From assembly GCF_009601025.1 (NCBI RefSeq), contig NZ_WIVE01000010.1, positions 1 to 64,000 on the forward strand: DNA of 64,000 nucleotides. The letters are read 5' to 3'. The notes under the pieces were generated by a model. It saw only the letters and a program-made list of their open reading frames with translations. It made no database searches and was not told the DNA's origin. The stretch is from Roseospira navarrensis (GTDB taxonomy: Bacteria > Pseudomonadota > Alphaproteobacteria > Rhodospirillales > Rhodospirillaceae). The position numbers were made by a program, and so were the translations under genes. Shown here piece by piece: positions 25,026 to 32,247 of this stretch (the first letter of the stretch is position 1; every line of letters begins with the position of its first letter).

Positions 25026-26249
25026 ATGCTCAATCCCGTGCTCGACGCCCTGCCGGACAGCCCGTTCACCCGCATGAACGCGCTGATCGCCGACGTGACC
25101 CCGCCGGCCGACCCGCCGCCGCTGCTGATGTCCGTGGGCGAGCCCCAGAACGCCTACCCCGCCTACGTGGCCGAAACCCTGACTGAGAACGCTCACCTGT
25201 GGGGCAAGTACGTCAGCCCGCGCGGCACCGACGCGCTGAACGCCGCGATGATCGGCTGGCTGGAGCGGCGCTTCGGCCTGCCCCCCGGCACCATCCGCGC
25301 CGGCGAGTCCATCGCCCCCCTGGCGGGCACCCGCGAGGGGCTGTACCTGCTGCCCGAGGTGGTCACGCCGCGCACGGTCGAGGGCTCGAACCGGCCGCCC
25401 GCCGTGCTGATCCCGAACCCGTTCTATCACACCTACGCCGGGGCGGCCCTGACGGCGGGCGCCGAGCCCGTGTTCCTGCACACCACGCGCGAGACCAACT
25501 ATCTCCCGGACCTGGAGGCGGTCTCGCCCGAGATGTGGGCGCGGACCTCGCTGTTCTATCTGTGCTCGCCGTCCAACCCGGCGGGCTCGGTGGCGGACCT
25601 GGACTACCTGAAGCGGGCGATCACGCTGGCGCGAGAGTACGACTTCTGCCTGGTCGTGGACGAGTGCTATGCCGAACTCTATTACGGCGCGCCGCCGCCC
25701 AGCGCCCTGAACGCCGCGCTGGCGCTGGACGGCACGCTGGACAACGTGGTCGTGTTCCACTCGCTGTCCAAGCGGTCCAGCCTCGCCGGGTTGAGGGCCG
25801 GGTTCTGCGCCGGTGATCCGCGCATTCTGCAGCCGTTCATGAAGCTGCGGGACTACGGCGCGGTGTTCATCCCCCTGCCCTCGCAGGCCGCCGCCGCCCG
25901 GTTGTGGGCCGACGACGACCACGTGGCGGTCAATCGGGCCTACTACCGACGGAACTTCGAGATCGCCGAAACGTATCTGGGAGACCTGCCGGGCTTCGCC
26001 TGGCCCGAGGCCGGGTTCTTCCTGTGGCTGGAGGTGGGCGCCGACGCGGCCGAGCCGCTGGCGAAACGCCTGTGGGCCGAGGCCGGGGTGAAGGTGGTGC
26101 CGGGGGCCTATTTCGGGCGCGCCGACGCGGGCGGGTTCAACCCGGGGGCGCCCTATCTGCGGCTCGCCATGGTCCACGACGCGGCCACGACCGAGGCCGC
26201 CATGGCGCGCATCCGGCCGGTGTTGTCCGGGGCGGCCGAGGCGCGCTAG
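25026..26249 (+). CDS. class I/II aminotransferase, DapC-like
   Basis: A 407-aa fold-type I PLP aminotransferase. The start MLNPVLDALPDSPFTRMNAL, LMSVGEPQ, AGTREGLYLLPEVV and the PLP Lys in VVFHSLSKRSSLAGLRAGF follow the succinyldiaminopimelate transaminase (DapC) type. That would place it in lysine/diaminopimelate synthesis, but other N-acyl amino-acid substrates are possible and no dap gene is nearby. ATG 25026 was chosen because the frame upstream runs through the repeat at 24660-24945. Confidence 0.85.
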   Translation: MLNPVLDALPDSPFTRMNALIADVTPPADPPPLLMSVGEPQNAYPAYVAETLTENAHLWGKYVSPRGTDALNAAMIGWLERRFGLPPGTIRAGESIAPLAGTREGLYLLPEVVTPRTVEGSNRPPAVLIPNPFYHTYAGAALTAGAEPVFLHTTRETNYLPDLEAVSPEMWARTSLFYLCSPSNPAGSVADLDYLKRAITLAREYDFCLVVDECYAELYYGAPPPSALNAALALDGTLDNVVVFHSLSKRSSLAGLRAGFCAGDPRILQPFMKLRDYGAVFIPLPSQAAAARLWADDDHVAVNRAYYRRNFEIAETYLGDLPGFAWPEAGFFLWLEVGADAAEPLAKRLWAEAGVKVVPGAYFGRADAGGFNPGAPYLRLAMVHDAATTEAAMARIRPVLSGAAEAR

Positions 26250-26284
26250 ACTGCCCCGTCCCGACCAGCGCGGAGACCCATCCG

Positions 26285-26575
26285 GTGGCCACGCCCCCCT
26301 CTCGCAAGCCCGAACCGGGCGTTCTCATCCCGCCGCCCAAGCGCGCTGGCCTGCGGTCGCGCGCCGGGCGGCCGGCGGCCTCCGGATCGGGCGAGCAGCA
26401 CCGCCCGCCCAACACGGTCTGCCAGCGCTGCGGGGCCGAGTTCGGGTGGGACCGGGCCGACAAGCCCGGCAGCCGGTCCGTGGAATGGTCGGCGCGGCTC
26501 ATCAAGGGCTCGGAAAAATGCGACTGCGGCTATGGCGAACGCATGACCGGCCGCCCACGTGGTCCTCACCCCTAG
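26285..26575 (+). CDS. small zinc-ribbon-like hypothetical protein
   Basis: A 96-aa basic protein with TVCQRCGAEFGW (CxxC) and EKCDCGYGER (CxC), a likely zinc-binding pair. The N-terminal 40 residues are Pro/Arg-rich and probably disordered. No ATG is available: GTG 26285 with GGAG about 10 bases upstream is the best start. It lies 35 bp after the aminotransferase on the same strand. Function is unknown; with so short a frame there is some risk that it is not a gene, though the spaced Cys pairs argue for it. Confidence 0.55.
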   Translation: MATPPSRKPEPGVLIPPPKRAGLRSRAGRPAASGSGEQHRPPNTVCQRCGAEFGWDRADKPGSRSVEWSARLIKGSEKCDCGYGERMTGRPRGPHP

Positions 26576-26630
26576 GCTCCGGCCCATGGAGTCTCCCCAC
26601 CTTCCTGTCCGCCTGACGGAGATCGTCTTC

Positions 26631-27119
26631 ATGTCCACAGGATGCCCCGGCGGTCGGCGCCGGCGCCCCCTGCGCTGCGCCGCCCTTCTGCTGAGCCTCG
26701 CCGCCGTCGCGCCCGCCGTGCCGGTGGCGGCCGAGACACCCCCCGCGGCGGCCCCGCTGGCGCTGACCATCACCAACGTGTCCAGCGCCGAGGGCACGGT
26801 CTACGTGGCCGTCTACGACACCCCGGACGCCTTTCTGGACGCCGACCGCAAGCGCCTGGGCGCCAAGGCCCCGGCCGAAGCGGGCACGGTCCGGCTGTTG
26901 GTCGAAGGGCTGCCGCCGGGCCGGTATGCCATCGCCGTCTTTCACGACGAGAACGGCAACGGCGAGTTCGATACCGGCCTGTTCGGCGTCCCGCTGGAGG
27001 GCTTCGGCTTCACCCGCGACCCGTCCGTGGTGCCCTCGCTGCCCGATTTCGAGGATGCCGCGATCTCGCTGGAGCCACCGGAGGCGCAGGCGACCCTCCG
27101 CATGCGCTACACCTTCTAA
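26631..27119 (+). CDS. exported DUF2141 family protein
   Basis: A 162-aa protein. A basic N-terminus (GGRRRRPLR) is followed by a hydrophobic signal segment CAALLLSLAAVAPAVPVAAET, shown here by its position at residues about 15-36, with cleavage likely after AAA/AAE. The mature part is beta-rich with LTITNVSSAEGTVYVAVYD, YAIAVFHDENGNGEFDTG and GLFGVPLEGFGF, the DUF2141 pattern. The acidic DENGNGEFD loop could bind Ca2+. It is periplasmic or surface-exposed; the role is unknown. An upstream in-frame ATG at 26586 would put 15 extra residues before the signal peptide and is less likely. Confidence 0.8.
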   Translation: MSTGCPGGRRRRPLRCAALLLSLAAVAPAVPVAAETPPAAAPLALTITNVSSAEGTVYVAVYDTPDAFLDADRKRLGAKAPAEAGTVRLLVEGLPPGRYAIAVFHDENGNGEFDTGLFGVPLEGFGFTRDPSVVPSLPDFEDAAISLEPPEAQATLRMRYTF

Positions 27120-27263
27120 TGAAGGCGTTATGATCGGTTTCATGGCATAATTCGGCCAATTTAATTCACTGGATTACTCAGAAAGAAACCCTCATTGTCT
27201 GGGGCAACGGTGGGGCGGCGAACAGCCGGCCCCGGGACGACACCACAGACAGGAGGATTTCCC

Positions 27264-27755
27264 ATGACGACCCAGACCCAGACCGCGCCCATCAGCATCG
27301 GCCTCGACGACAACGCTCGCGCCGGCATTGCGCAGGGCCTGGCCGCGGTGCTGGCGGGCACCTACACGCTCGCGCTGAAGACCCAGAACTACCACTGGAA
27401 CGTGACCGGCCCCCGGTTCAACAGCCTGCATGCTCTGTTCGAGACCCAGTACACGGACCTGCAGGCCGCCAGTGACGATCTGGCCGAGCGGATCCGCGCC
27501 CTGGGCGTCTTCGCGCCGGGCAGCCTCGCCCGCTTCGCCGAGTTGAGCCCGATCGAGGATGCCCCGGACGCCCCGCGCGGCGCGGATGCCATGGTCACCG
27601 ATCTGGCGGCCGATCACGACACCATGGCGCGCAGCCTGCGGGCGCTGATCGTCGAGGCCGCCGACGTGGGCGACGAGGCCACCGCCGACCTGCTCACCGG
27701 CCGGCTGGCGACCCACGAAAAGACCGCGTGGATGCTGCGCAGCAGCGCCGGCTGA
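27264..27755 (+). CDS. dps: Dps family ferritin-like DNA-protection protein
   Basis: A 163-aa four-helix ferritin-like protein that oxidises and stores iron as a dodecamer and protects DNA during stress. KTQNYHWNVTGPRFNSLHALFETQY holds the intersubunit ferroxidase His and Asp/Glu residues (the segment spans about 37-61), and DLAERIRALGVFAPGS follows. The ribosome-binding site AGGAGG is 7 bases before ATG 27264. An intrinsic terminator follows at 27785-27813, so it is monocistronic. No clear OxyR or Fur box was recognised in 27120-27263, an unusually AT-rich stretch that should hold the promoter. Confidence 0.95.
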   Translation: MTTQTQTAPISIGLDDNARAGIAQGLAAVLAGTYTLALKTQNYHWNVTGPRFNSLHALFETQYTDLQAASDDLAERIRALGVFAPGSLARFAELSPIEDAPDAPRGADAMVTDLAADHDTMARSLRALIVEAADVGDEATADLLTGRLATHEKTAWMLRSSAG

Positions 27756-27784
27756 TGTGACCCGCCCCGCTCTCGGCTCCGCAG

Positions 27785-27813
27785 ACCGCCCCGGCTCCCA
27801 CGGCCGGGGCGGT
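27785..27813 (+). terminator. rho-independent terminator after dps
   Basis: Stem ACCGCCCCGG/CCGGGGCGGT with an 8-nt loop, followed by TGTCGTTT, 30 bp after the dps stop. Confidence 0.75.
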
Positions 27814-27848
27814 TGTCGTTTGCAACGGGCCCATGGCAACGGGCAGGA

Positions 27849-28033
27849 CAATCGGGTGAAGGCACGTTTGGCGACCTGCGAGACCTCGTACGGCGGGTTC
27901 GCGCCGACGGCGCAACCCGCCGTATTGCGGCGGTGGGGCGGATTGCCTCCGCCGCATTTCCCTTTGGGAAAGGGGCGGCGGCGTGTCCGCCCTACGCGAC
28001 GGCGACGAGGCCACACGCCCTTTCACCCGATTG
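27849..28033. repeat. hairpin-rich non-coding element bounded by inverted repeats
   Basis: CAATCGGGTGAA at 27849-27860 and its exact complement TTCACCCGATTG at 28022-28033 bound a 185-bp stretch. Inside is a 36-bp near-palindrome at 27889-27924 (TACGGCGGGTT / AACCCGCCGTA with an inner GCGCC/GGCGC stem), then GGCGGA/TCCGCC stems and a GTCCGCCCTACG end. It has no coding capacity. It sits beside the family B repeat at 28041-28402. Confidence 0.65.
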
Positions 28034-28040
28034 CCCTGGG

Positions 28041-28402
28041 GCAACGGGTTCAGGTTAACATGACGGCCTGTTCCGAGCTGTCGGAGCGGGCCTCTCGAGA
28101 TCCCTCGTCTCGCTTCGCTCACTCGGGATGACACACTAATACCAACGGCATCTGATGATGACCGTTGAAGTCCGTGGCCGGCCCGCTCCCCCACCCGGCC
28201 ACCCACGAGAGTATCCTTGGGGTGGCCGGGTGGGGGAGCGGGCCGGTGCCGCTCGGCGGGTGAGTCACACTCACCCGCCGCTGGTATAAAACTATAGGAT
28301 GTCATCCTGAAGCCGCGAAGCGGCTGAGGGACCTCGAGCGCAGGTCTCCGACCCCCTGCAAAGACCTGGAAGAGCGATCCCGTTAACCTGAGCCCGTCAC
28401 CG
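28041..28402. mobile_element. MITE-like repeat element, family B copy 2
   Basis: The left end GCAACGGGTTCAGGTTAAC (28041-28059) and right end GTTAACCTGAGCCCGT (28382-28397) are inverted repeats. Internal modules are CTCGAGATCCCTCGTC...GGGATGACA and GTCATCCTGAAGCCGCG...GGACCTCGAG. The direct repeat GGGGCAACGGG occurs at both outer edges (28038-28048 and 28405-28415). The centre is interrupted by a separate hairpin element at 28139-28287. Confidence 0.7.
28139..28287. repeat. nested hairpin element (family C copy 1) inside a family B repeat
   Basis: Ends ATACCAACGGC (28139-28149) and GCCGCTGGTAT (28277-28287) are inverted repeats with one mismatch. The core is a long stem, GCTCCCCCACCCGGCCACCC against GGGTGGCCGGGTGGGGGAGC, plus a second stem CGGCGGGTGAG/CTCACCCGCCG. 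A related core occurs at 34535-34612. It interrupts the usual junction between the two family B modules. Confidence 0.7.
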
Positions 28403-28494
28403 TGGGGGCAACGGGCCAAGGGGTTTGAGTTCCAGAGGGGGCCGTGACATGGTCGAGCCTCCCCTGTTCCCTCCTGTCAGTTCCGGACACCCCC

Positions 28495-29376
28495 ATGCCC
28501 ATGCCCCTGCACCTGAAAGGCCTTCTTCTGTCCGCCGCCGGCATGCTGGTCATCAGCCCCGACGGCATGCTCGTCAAGATGGTGCAGGACGCCGATTCGC
28601 TCCAGGTCGTGTTCTGGCGCAGCCTGCTGCTCGGTCTGGTGCTGTGCGCCGTGGTTGCCCTGCACCGGGGCCGGGGCGCCGTGGCGCATGTGCGCGCGAT
28701 GGGCCCGCTCGGCCTGCTGGCGGGACTCATGATGGCGGTGACCAACATTTCCTTCGTGGTCGCCATGATGCTGACCACGGTCGCCAACACGCTGGTGGTG
28801 ATCGCCACCATCCCCATGTTCAGCGCCCTGTTCGGGCTGGTCCTGATCCGCGAGCGGGTCCGGACCCGCACATGGATCGCCATGTCGGTGTCGTTCCTGG
28901 GCGTGGTCATCATCATGAGCGGATCGGTGGGCCTGGGCGGCGGCACGCTCATCGGCGACCTTGTGGCGCTGTCGATCCCCGTCGCCCTGGGCCTGGCCCT
29001 GGTGCTGATGCGCAAGGCCGGCGACCGGGACACCATTCCGCCGGTGGCCCTGGGCGGTCTGCTCAGCGCCCTGGCCGTGCTGCCGTTCTGCAACCCGTTC
29101 GGCATCACGGCACACGACATGATCGTGATCGGCATCATGGGGGCCGTGGTGTCGCCGCTGGCCCTGTCGCTGTACACCAGCGGCGCGCGCTACATCCCGG
29201 CGGCCGAGGTCGCCCTGCTGGCGCTGATCGAGACCGCGTTGGGGCCGCTGTGGGCCTGGGTCGGGGTGGGCGAACAGCCGCCCTTGATGACTCTGGTCGG
29301 CGGGTCGCTGGTGATCGGCGCCATCGTGGTCAACAACACGCTGGCGCTGATGCGCCGCCGCCGCCGCCCGACGTGA
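28495..29376 (+). CDS. DMT superfamily (EamA) transporter
   Basis: A 293-aa integral membrane protein with ten predicted hydrophobic segments in two EamA repeats, for example LLLGLVLCAVVALH, GLLAGLMMAVTNISFVVAMM and WIAMSVSFLGVVIIMSG. ALIETALGPLWAWVGVGE, near the C-terminus, is the typical second-repeat signature. It is a drug/metabolite or amino-acid exporter of unknown substrate. ATG 28495 or 28501 is preferred over the upstream GTG 28444, which adds a non-conserved leader. It follows the repeat-rich gap 27756-28494 and ends at a strong hairpin (29400-29431). Confidence 0.88.
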   Translation: MPMPLHLKGLLLSAAGMLVISPDGMLVKMVQDADSLQVVFWRSLLLGLVLCAVVALHRGRGAVAHVRAMGPLGLLAGLMMAVTNISFVVAMMLTTVANTLVVIATIPMFSALFGLVLIRERVRTRTWIAMSVSFLGVVIIMSGSVGLGGGTLIGDLVALSIPVALGLALVLMRKAGDRDTIPPVALGGLLSALAVLPFCNPFGITAHDMIVIGIMGAVVSPLALSLYTSGARYIPAAEVALLALIETALGPLWAWVGVGEQPPLMTLVGGSLVIGAIVVNNTLALMRRRRRPT

Positions 29377-29399
29377 CGGGGGGTCACCACAGACAACAA

Positions 29400-29431
29400 A
29401 CGGGCCGGCTGCCCAGAACAGCCGGCCCGTC
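29400..29431. terminator. bidirectional terminator hairpin
   Basis: Stem ACGGGCCGGCTG/CAGCCGGCCCGT with a short loop lies between the DMT transporter and the convergent small lipoprotein gene. It could serve both strands. Confidence 0.7.
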
Positions 29432-29479
29432 CGGTCCCCCTGCCGGGGACTCTCGGCATCGATGCCCGCAGGCGCGTGC

Positions 29480-29653
29480 CTAGTTCTTGGCGGCCTCGCC
29501 GGCCCAGGGCGCGCTGCTCTGGGACCCGGAGTCGGCCTGCGCCGTGGTGATCGGCTTGGTCGGGGTTTCGGCGGACTTCCAGCCGCTGCAGGCCATCGCG
29601 GCGGACGAGGCGAACAGGGCGGCGGCGAAGGCCACGGTTGCAGTCTTCAGCAT
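29480..29653 (-). CDS. small entericidin-like lipoprotein, hypothetical
   Basis: A 57-aa protein with a short secretion signal MLKTATVAFAAALFASSAAM followed by Cys, a plausible lipobox (AAMAC). The 35-residue mature part is hydrophilic (TPTKPITTAQADSGSQ). GAGGAG lies 8 bases before ATG 29653; a GTG three codons upstream overlaps that site and is less likely. The size and layout resemble small outer-membrane lipoproteins such as entericidins. Function is unknown. Confidence 0.65.
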   Translation of the reverse strand: MLKTATVAFAAALFASSAAMACSGWKSAETPTKPITTAQADSGSQSSAPWAGEAAKN

Positions 29654-29727
29654 GATCGGCACTCCTCGTCAGGCTTGGATCGGTGGTGTGGAGGATCGGT
29701 GATGGTTCTGGTCCTAGGGGTCTGTAC

Positions 29728-29757
29728 AGTATGTGGGGTGGTCGGGGCGCCAGACAA
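29728..29757 (-). promoter_or_regulatory. possible promoter of the small lipoprotein gene
   Basis: On the minus strand TTGTCT (29752-29757) and CATACT (29728-29733) are 18 bp apart, about 75 bp upstream of the start codon. Confidence 0.35.
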
Positions 29758-29921
29758 CCCCTTTCGTTTCGTGGGCATATTCTCCCGCGCAAGACTGTTT
29801 CGCGGGCCCGGGCGCCGCTCCCGCCCTCGACGCACGCGGCGCGATCCGTCAGAATGGGTCGTCACTGGGAGGGGCCCCGTCCGGACTCGAAAGAGTCGCG
29901 GCACGAAAGCGTGGAGTATCA

Positions 29922-30329
29922 ATGGACTGGTCCCGCTTTGACCGAGACAGATTCCGCAAGGTCCTGTCCATGGCCCTGCGCGCCGATGGCGCGGAGGCCC
30001 TGAACGCGCTCGACCGCGCGCGGGCCCAGCTTGAGGATGTGGGCGGTTCGATCGACGACATCCTGGGCGGCAGCCTGACGGTGACGGTCGCCCCCGGGCC
30101 CGAGCCCCGTCCGGGCCAGGGCGTGCCGGCCCGGCGCACCCTGGGCACGGAAGCCGCCGAGGTCTCCGATCCCCTGCGGCACGCCATGTACGCCAGCCGG
30201 ATCGTCGCCCAGTTGCGCCACGAGAACCAGCGGCTGAACGAGTTGCTCGATCAGGCCTCCCGCTATATCGCCGAACTGGAAAGCGAGATCACCCGTGCCC
30301 GCAGAAGCAACCACGGCGACGCCGGCTGA
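29922..30329 (+). CDS. hypothetical coiled-coil protein
   Basis: A 135-aa soluble protein starting MDWSRFDRDRFRKVLSMALR. The N-terminal helix is followed by a Pro-rich linker (APGPEPRPGQG), and residues about 90-128 (LRHENQRLNELLDQASRYIAELESEI) form a heptad coiled coil. I do not recognise the family. It overlaps the next gene by 35 bp in another frame, implying translational coupling and a shared job. Confidence 0.7.
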   Translation: MDWSRFDRDRFRKVLSMALRADGAEALNALDRARAQLEDVGGSIDDILGGSLTVTVAPGPEPRPGQGVPARRTLGTEAAEVSDPLRHAMYASRIVAQLRHENQRLNELLDQASRYIAELESEITRARRSNHGDAG

Positions 30330-31185
30330 GGCCGCCGGCGCGGCGGCGCCGTCAGCGGCACCGTCCCTGGCCGAAGCCCTGTCGCAAGCCCTTCAAACCG
30401 AGGACGGCACGCCCCGCCCGCTCGGCGATCCGCGCGAGCCCGACGTGATCCGCACCTGGGTGACCCTGGCCGTCGCCGTCCCGGACGACGCTCTGGACGA
30501 GGCCCTGGCCGCCGCCGTGACCGCCATCGGCGCGAACCGCGCCGGGCGCGACCGCCTGACCGCCGCCGGGCTGATCCCGGACATGCCCGTGCAGACGGCG
30601 CTGATCGCGGGCTACGTGCGGATGTTCCGCCGCATCAAGGCCATCGCCGCCAGCGGCGGCCTGGACGATGCCGCCCAGATGGCAGAGACGCGGCGCGACA
30701 TGCGCGCGCTCAACCAGCGTCTCGCGGAGGCCCTGGGCGCGATCAAGGACCAGCGGGCCGCCATGGGGCGGATGAACCGCATCCTGATCGACCGCGAGCG
30801 GCGGCAGGCCCGCACCTCCGTCGAGCTGTCCCGCGCGCGCGAGGACCTGGAGGCGGTCCGCGCCGCCCTGGGCAGCGTGGAGGCGGAGCGCGACGAGGCG
30901 ATTCGGGCTGCCGAGGCCGCCCGGGCGGACCGCGACGCGCTGCGCCGCGACCTCAACCGCACCCGCGCCGAGGTGGAGGACCTGAAGGCCAAGTACCTGG
31001 AGAAGTTCGCGCTCGCCCTCCACGATCTGAACCGGGCGCGGGAGACGCTGTACAACGACCCGGGCTCCGCCTTGCCCGCCATGAAGGCCAGCGTGGCCCA
31101 GGGCTATTACATGATCCTGGAGGACATGGGCGTCGGCCCGGAGGCGCGGAAGCTGATGGCCTCCATCACCGGCGGGGGGTTCTGA
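30295..31185 (+). CDS. hypothetical protein with long central coiled coil
   Basis: A 296-aa protein beginning with GTG 30295 inside the preceding gene. An Ala-rich N-terminus is followed by a helical domain (about 45-115, VIRTWVTLAVAVPDDALDEA), then a long coiled coil of about 120 residues (LNQRLAEALGAIKDQRAAM through LRRDLNRTRAEVEDLKAKY), and a conserved-looking C-terminus YYMILEDMGVGPEARKLMAS. It has no signal peptide or membrane segment. It could be a scaffold with the 135-aa partner; function is unknown. A terminator follows at 31223-31254. Confidence 0.75.
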   Translation: MPAEATTATPAEAAGAAAPSAAPSLAEALSQALQTEDGTPRPLGDPREPDVIRTWVTLAVAVPDDALDEALAAAVTAIGANRAGRDRLTAAGLIPDMPVQTALIAGYVRMFRRIKAIAASGGLDDAAQMAETRRDMRALNQRLAEALGAIKDQRAAMGRMNRILIDRERRQARTSVELSRAREDLEAVRAALGSVEAERDEAIRAAEAARADRDALRRDLNRTRAEVEDLKAKYLEKFALALHDLNRARETLYNDPGSALPAMKASVAQGYYMILEDMGVGPEARKLMASITGGGF

Positions 31186-31222
31186 GGCGCGCCCCCGTCC
31201 GCACGGCATCCCATGAACGACG

Positions 31223-31254
31223 AAGGGCTCCGAACCGATGGTCCGGAGCCCTTG
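31223..31254. terminator. terminator hairpin between convergent genes
   Basis: Stem AAGGGCTCCG/CGGAGCCCTT with a loop of about 11 nt lies between the coiled-coil gene and the convergent YccA-like gene. Confidence 0.7.
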
Positions 31255-31309
31255 TGCTTTGGCGGCGCCGGCCGCCATCCATGGGCGGCGGCCGGGCGAT
31301 CCATGCTGA

Positions 31310-32050
31310 CTATTCGCGGTTGCCCAGGAAGTACAGCAGGAACTGAAGCAGGTTGATGAAGTTGATGTACAGCGACAGCGCGCCCATGGTGGCGCCCTTG
31401 GACAGCGTCTCGCTGTCCATGTTGACGTTGTACTCCTCCTTGATGCGCTGGGTGTCGTAGGCCGTCAGCCCCGAGAACACCAGCACACCGACGGCGCAGA
31501 TGATGAACTGCATCATGCTGCTGGCGAGGAAGATATTCACCACCATCGCGATGAGCATGCCGAACACGCCCATGATGAGGAAGCTGCCCATGCCCGACAG
31601 GTCGCGCTTGGTGGTGTAGCCGAACAGGCTGAGGGACGCGAAGGCGGCGGCGGTGATGAAGAACACCCGCACCACGCTTTCGTCCGTGTAGACCTGGAGC
31701 AACATCGACAGGCCGATGCCCTGCAGGGCCACGAACAGCCAGTACATGCCCTGCACCATCGCGGCGCTGGCCGAGCGGATCATGAACATGGCCGCGAACA
31801 GCACGATCAGCGGCGCAAACATGCCGATCATGCCAAGCAAGTTCGGCGCCAGCCCCTCCGGGGTCTGCACGTAAAACAACGACCGGACGGCCGGCACGTA
31901 GGTGATGGTCATGGCCACGATGCCGGACAGCACCAGGCCGGACGCCATCAGGTTGTAAACCCGCAGCATGTACGAGCGCAGGCCGGTATCGATCTGAGCG
32001 GCCTCCGCCTGACTGCGAGTCATGGTACGGCGGTCGGTATTGAGAGCCAT
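31310..32050 (-). CDS. Bax inhibitor-1/YccA family membrane protein
   Basis: A 246-aa protein with seven hydrophobic helices after a 30-residue cytosolic N-terminus. Family blocks are YNLMASGLVLSGIVAM, IFLASSMMQFIICAVGVLVF, GLTAYDTQRIK and ALSLYINFINLLQFLLYFLG at the end. In bacteria the family is linked to Ca2+/H+ leak and to FtsH-dependent quality control. It is a single-gene unit converging with the coiled-coil pair and divergent from the patatin gene. Confidence 0.93.
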   Translation of the reverse strand: MALNTDRRTMTRSQAEAAQIDTGLRSYMLRVYNLMASGLVLSGIVAMTITYVPAVRSLFYVQTPEGLAPNLLGMIGMFAPLIVLFAAMFMIRSASAAMVQGMYWLFVALQGIGLSMLLQVYTDESVVRVFFITAAAFASLSLFGYTTKRDLSGMGSFLIMGVFGMLIAMVVNIFLASSMMQFIICAVGVLVFSGLTAYDTQRIKEEYNVNMDSETLSKGATMGALSLYINFINLLQFLLYFLGNRE

Positions 32051-32247
32051 GGTTGCACCTCGGCTGGAGAAGAGGGAGACCTGTTCGGCTAGGAATATGG
32101 AGGAAACCCCGCGAAAATCAACGATCCCCGCACCGGCCTAACGGCGTTTTAATGTTTCGCGAACGGGGCCGTCCCTGGTCTACTCCTGGCCCCCCGCATC
32201 CCCCGCGCCGATCCGTCCGGTCCTCAACCCCAGGGAACCCACCGGCC

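Noticed and set aside
22483-26249. Complete beta-hydroxyaspartate cycle operon
   Set aside because: The following aminotransferase is DapC-like, not the aspartate-glyoxylate type, lies beyond a repeat-filled gap, and iminosuccinate reductase is missing.
27756-28494. Short ORFs between dps and the DMT transporter
   Set aside because: They run through repeat modules and hairpins, have no ribosome-binding sites and no recognisable protein sequence.
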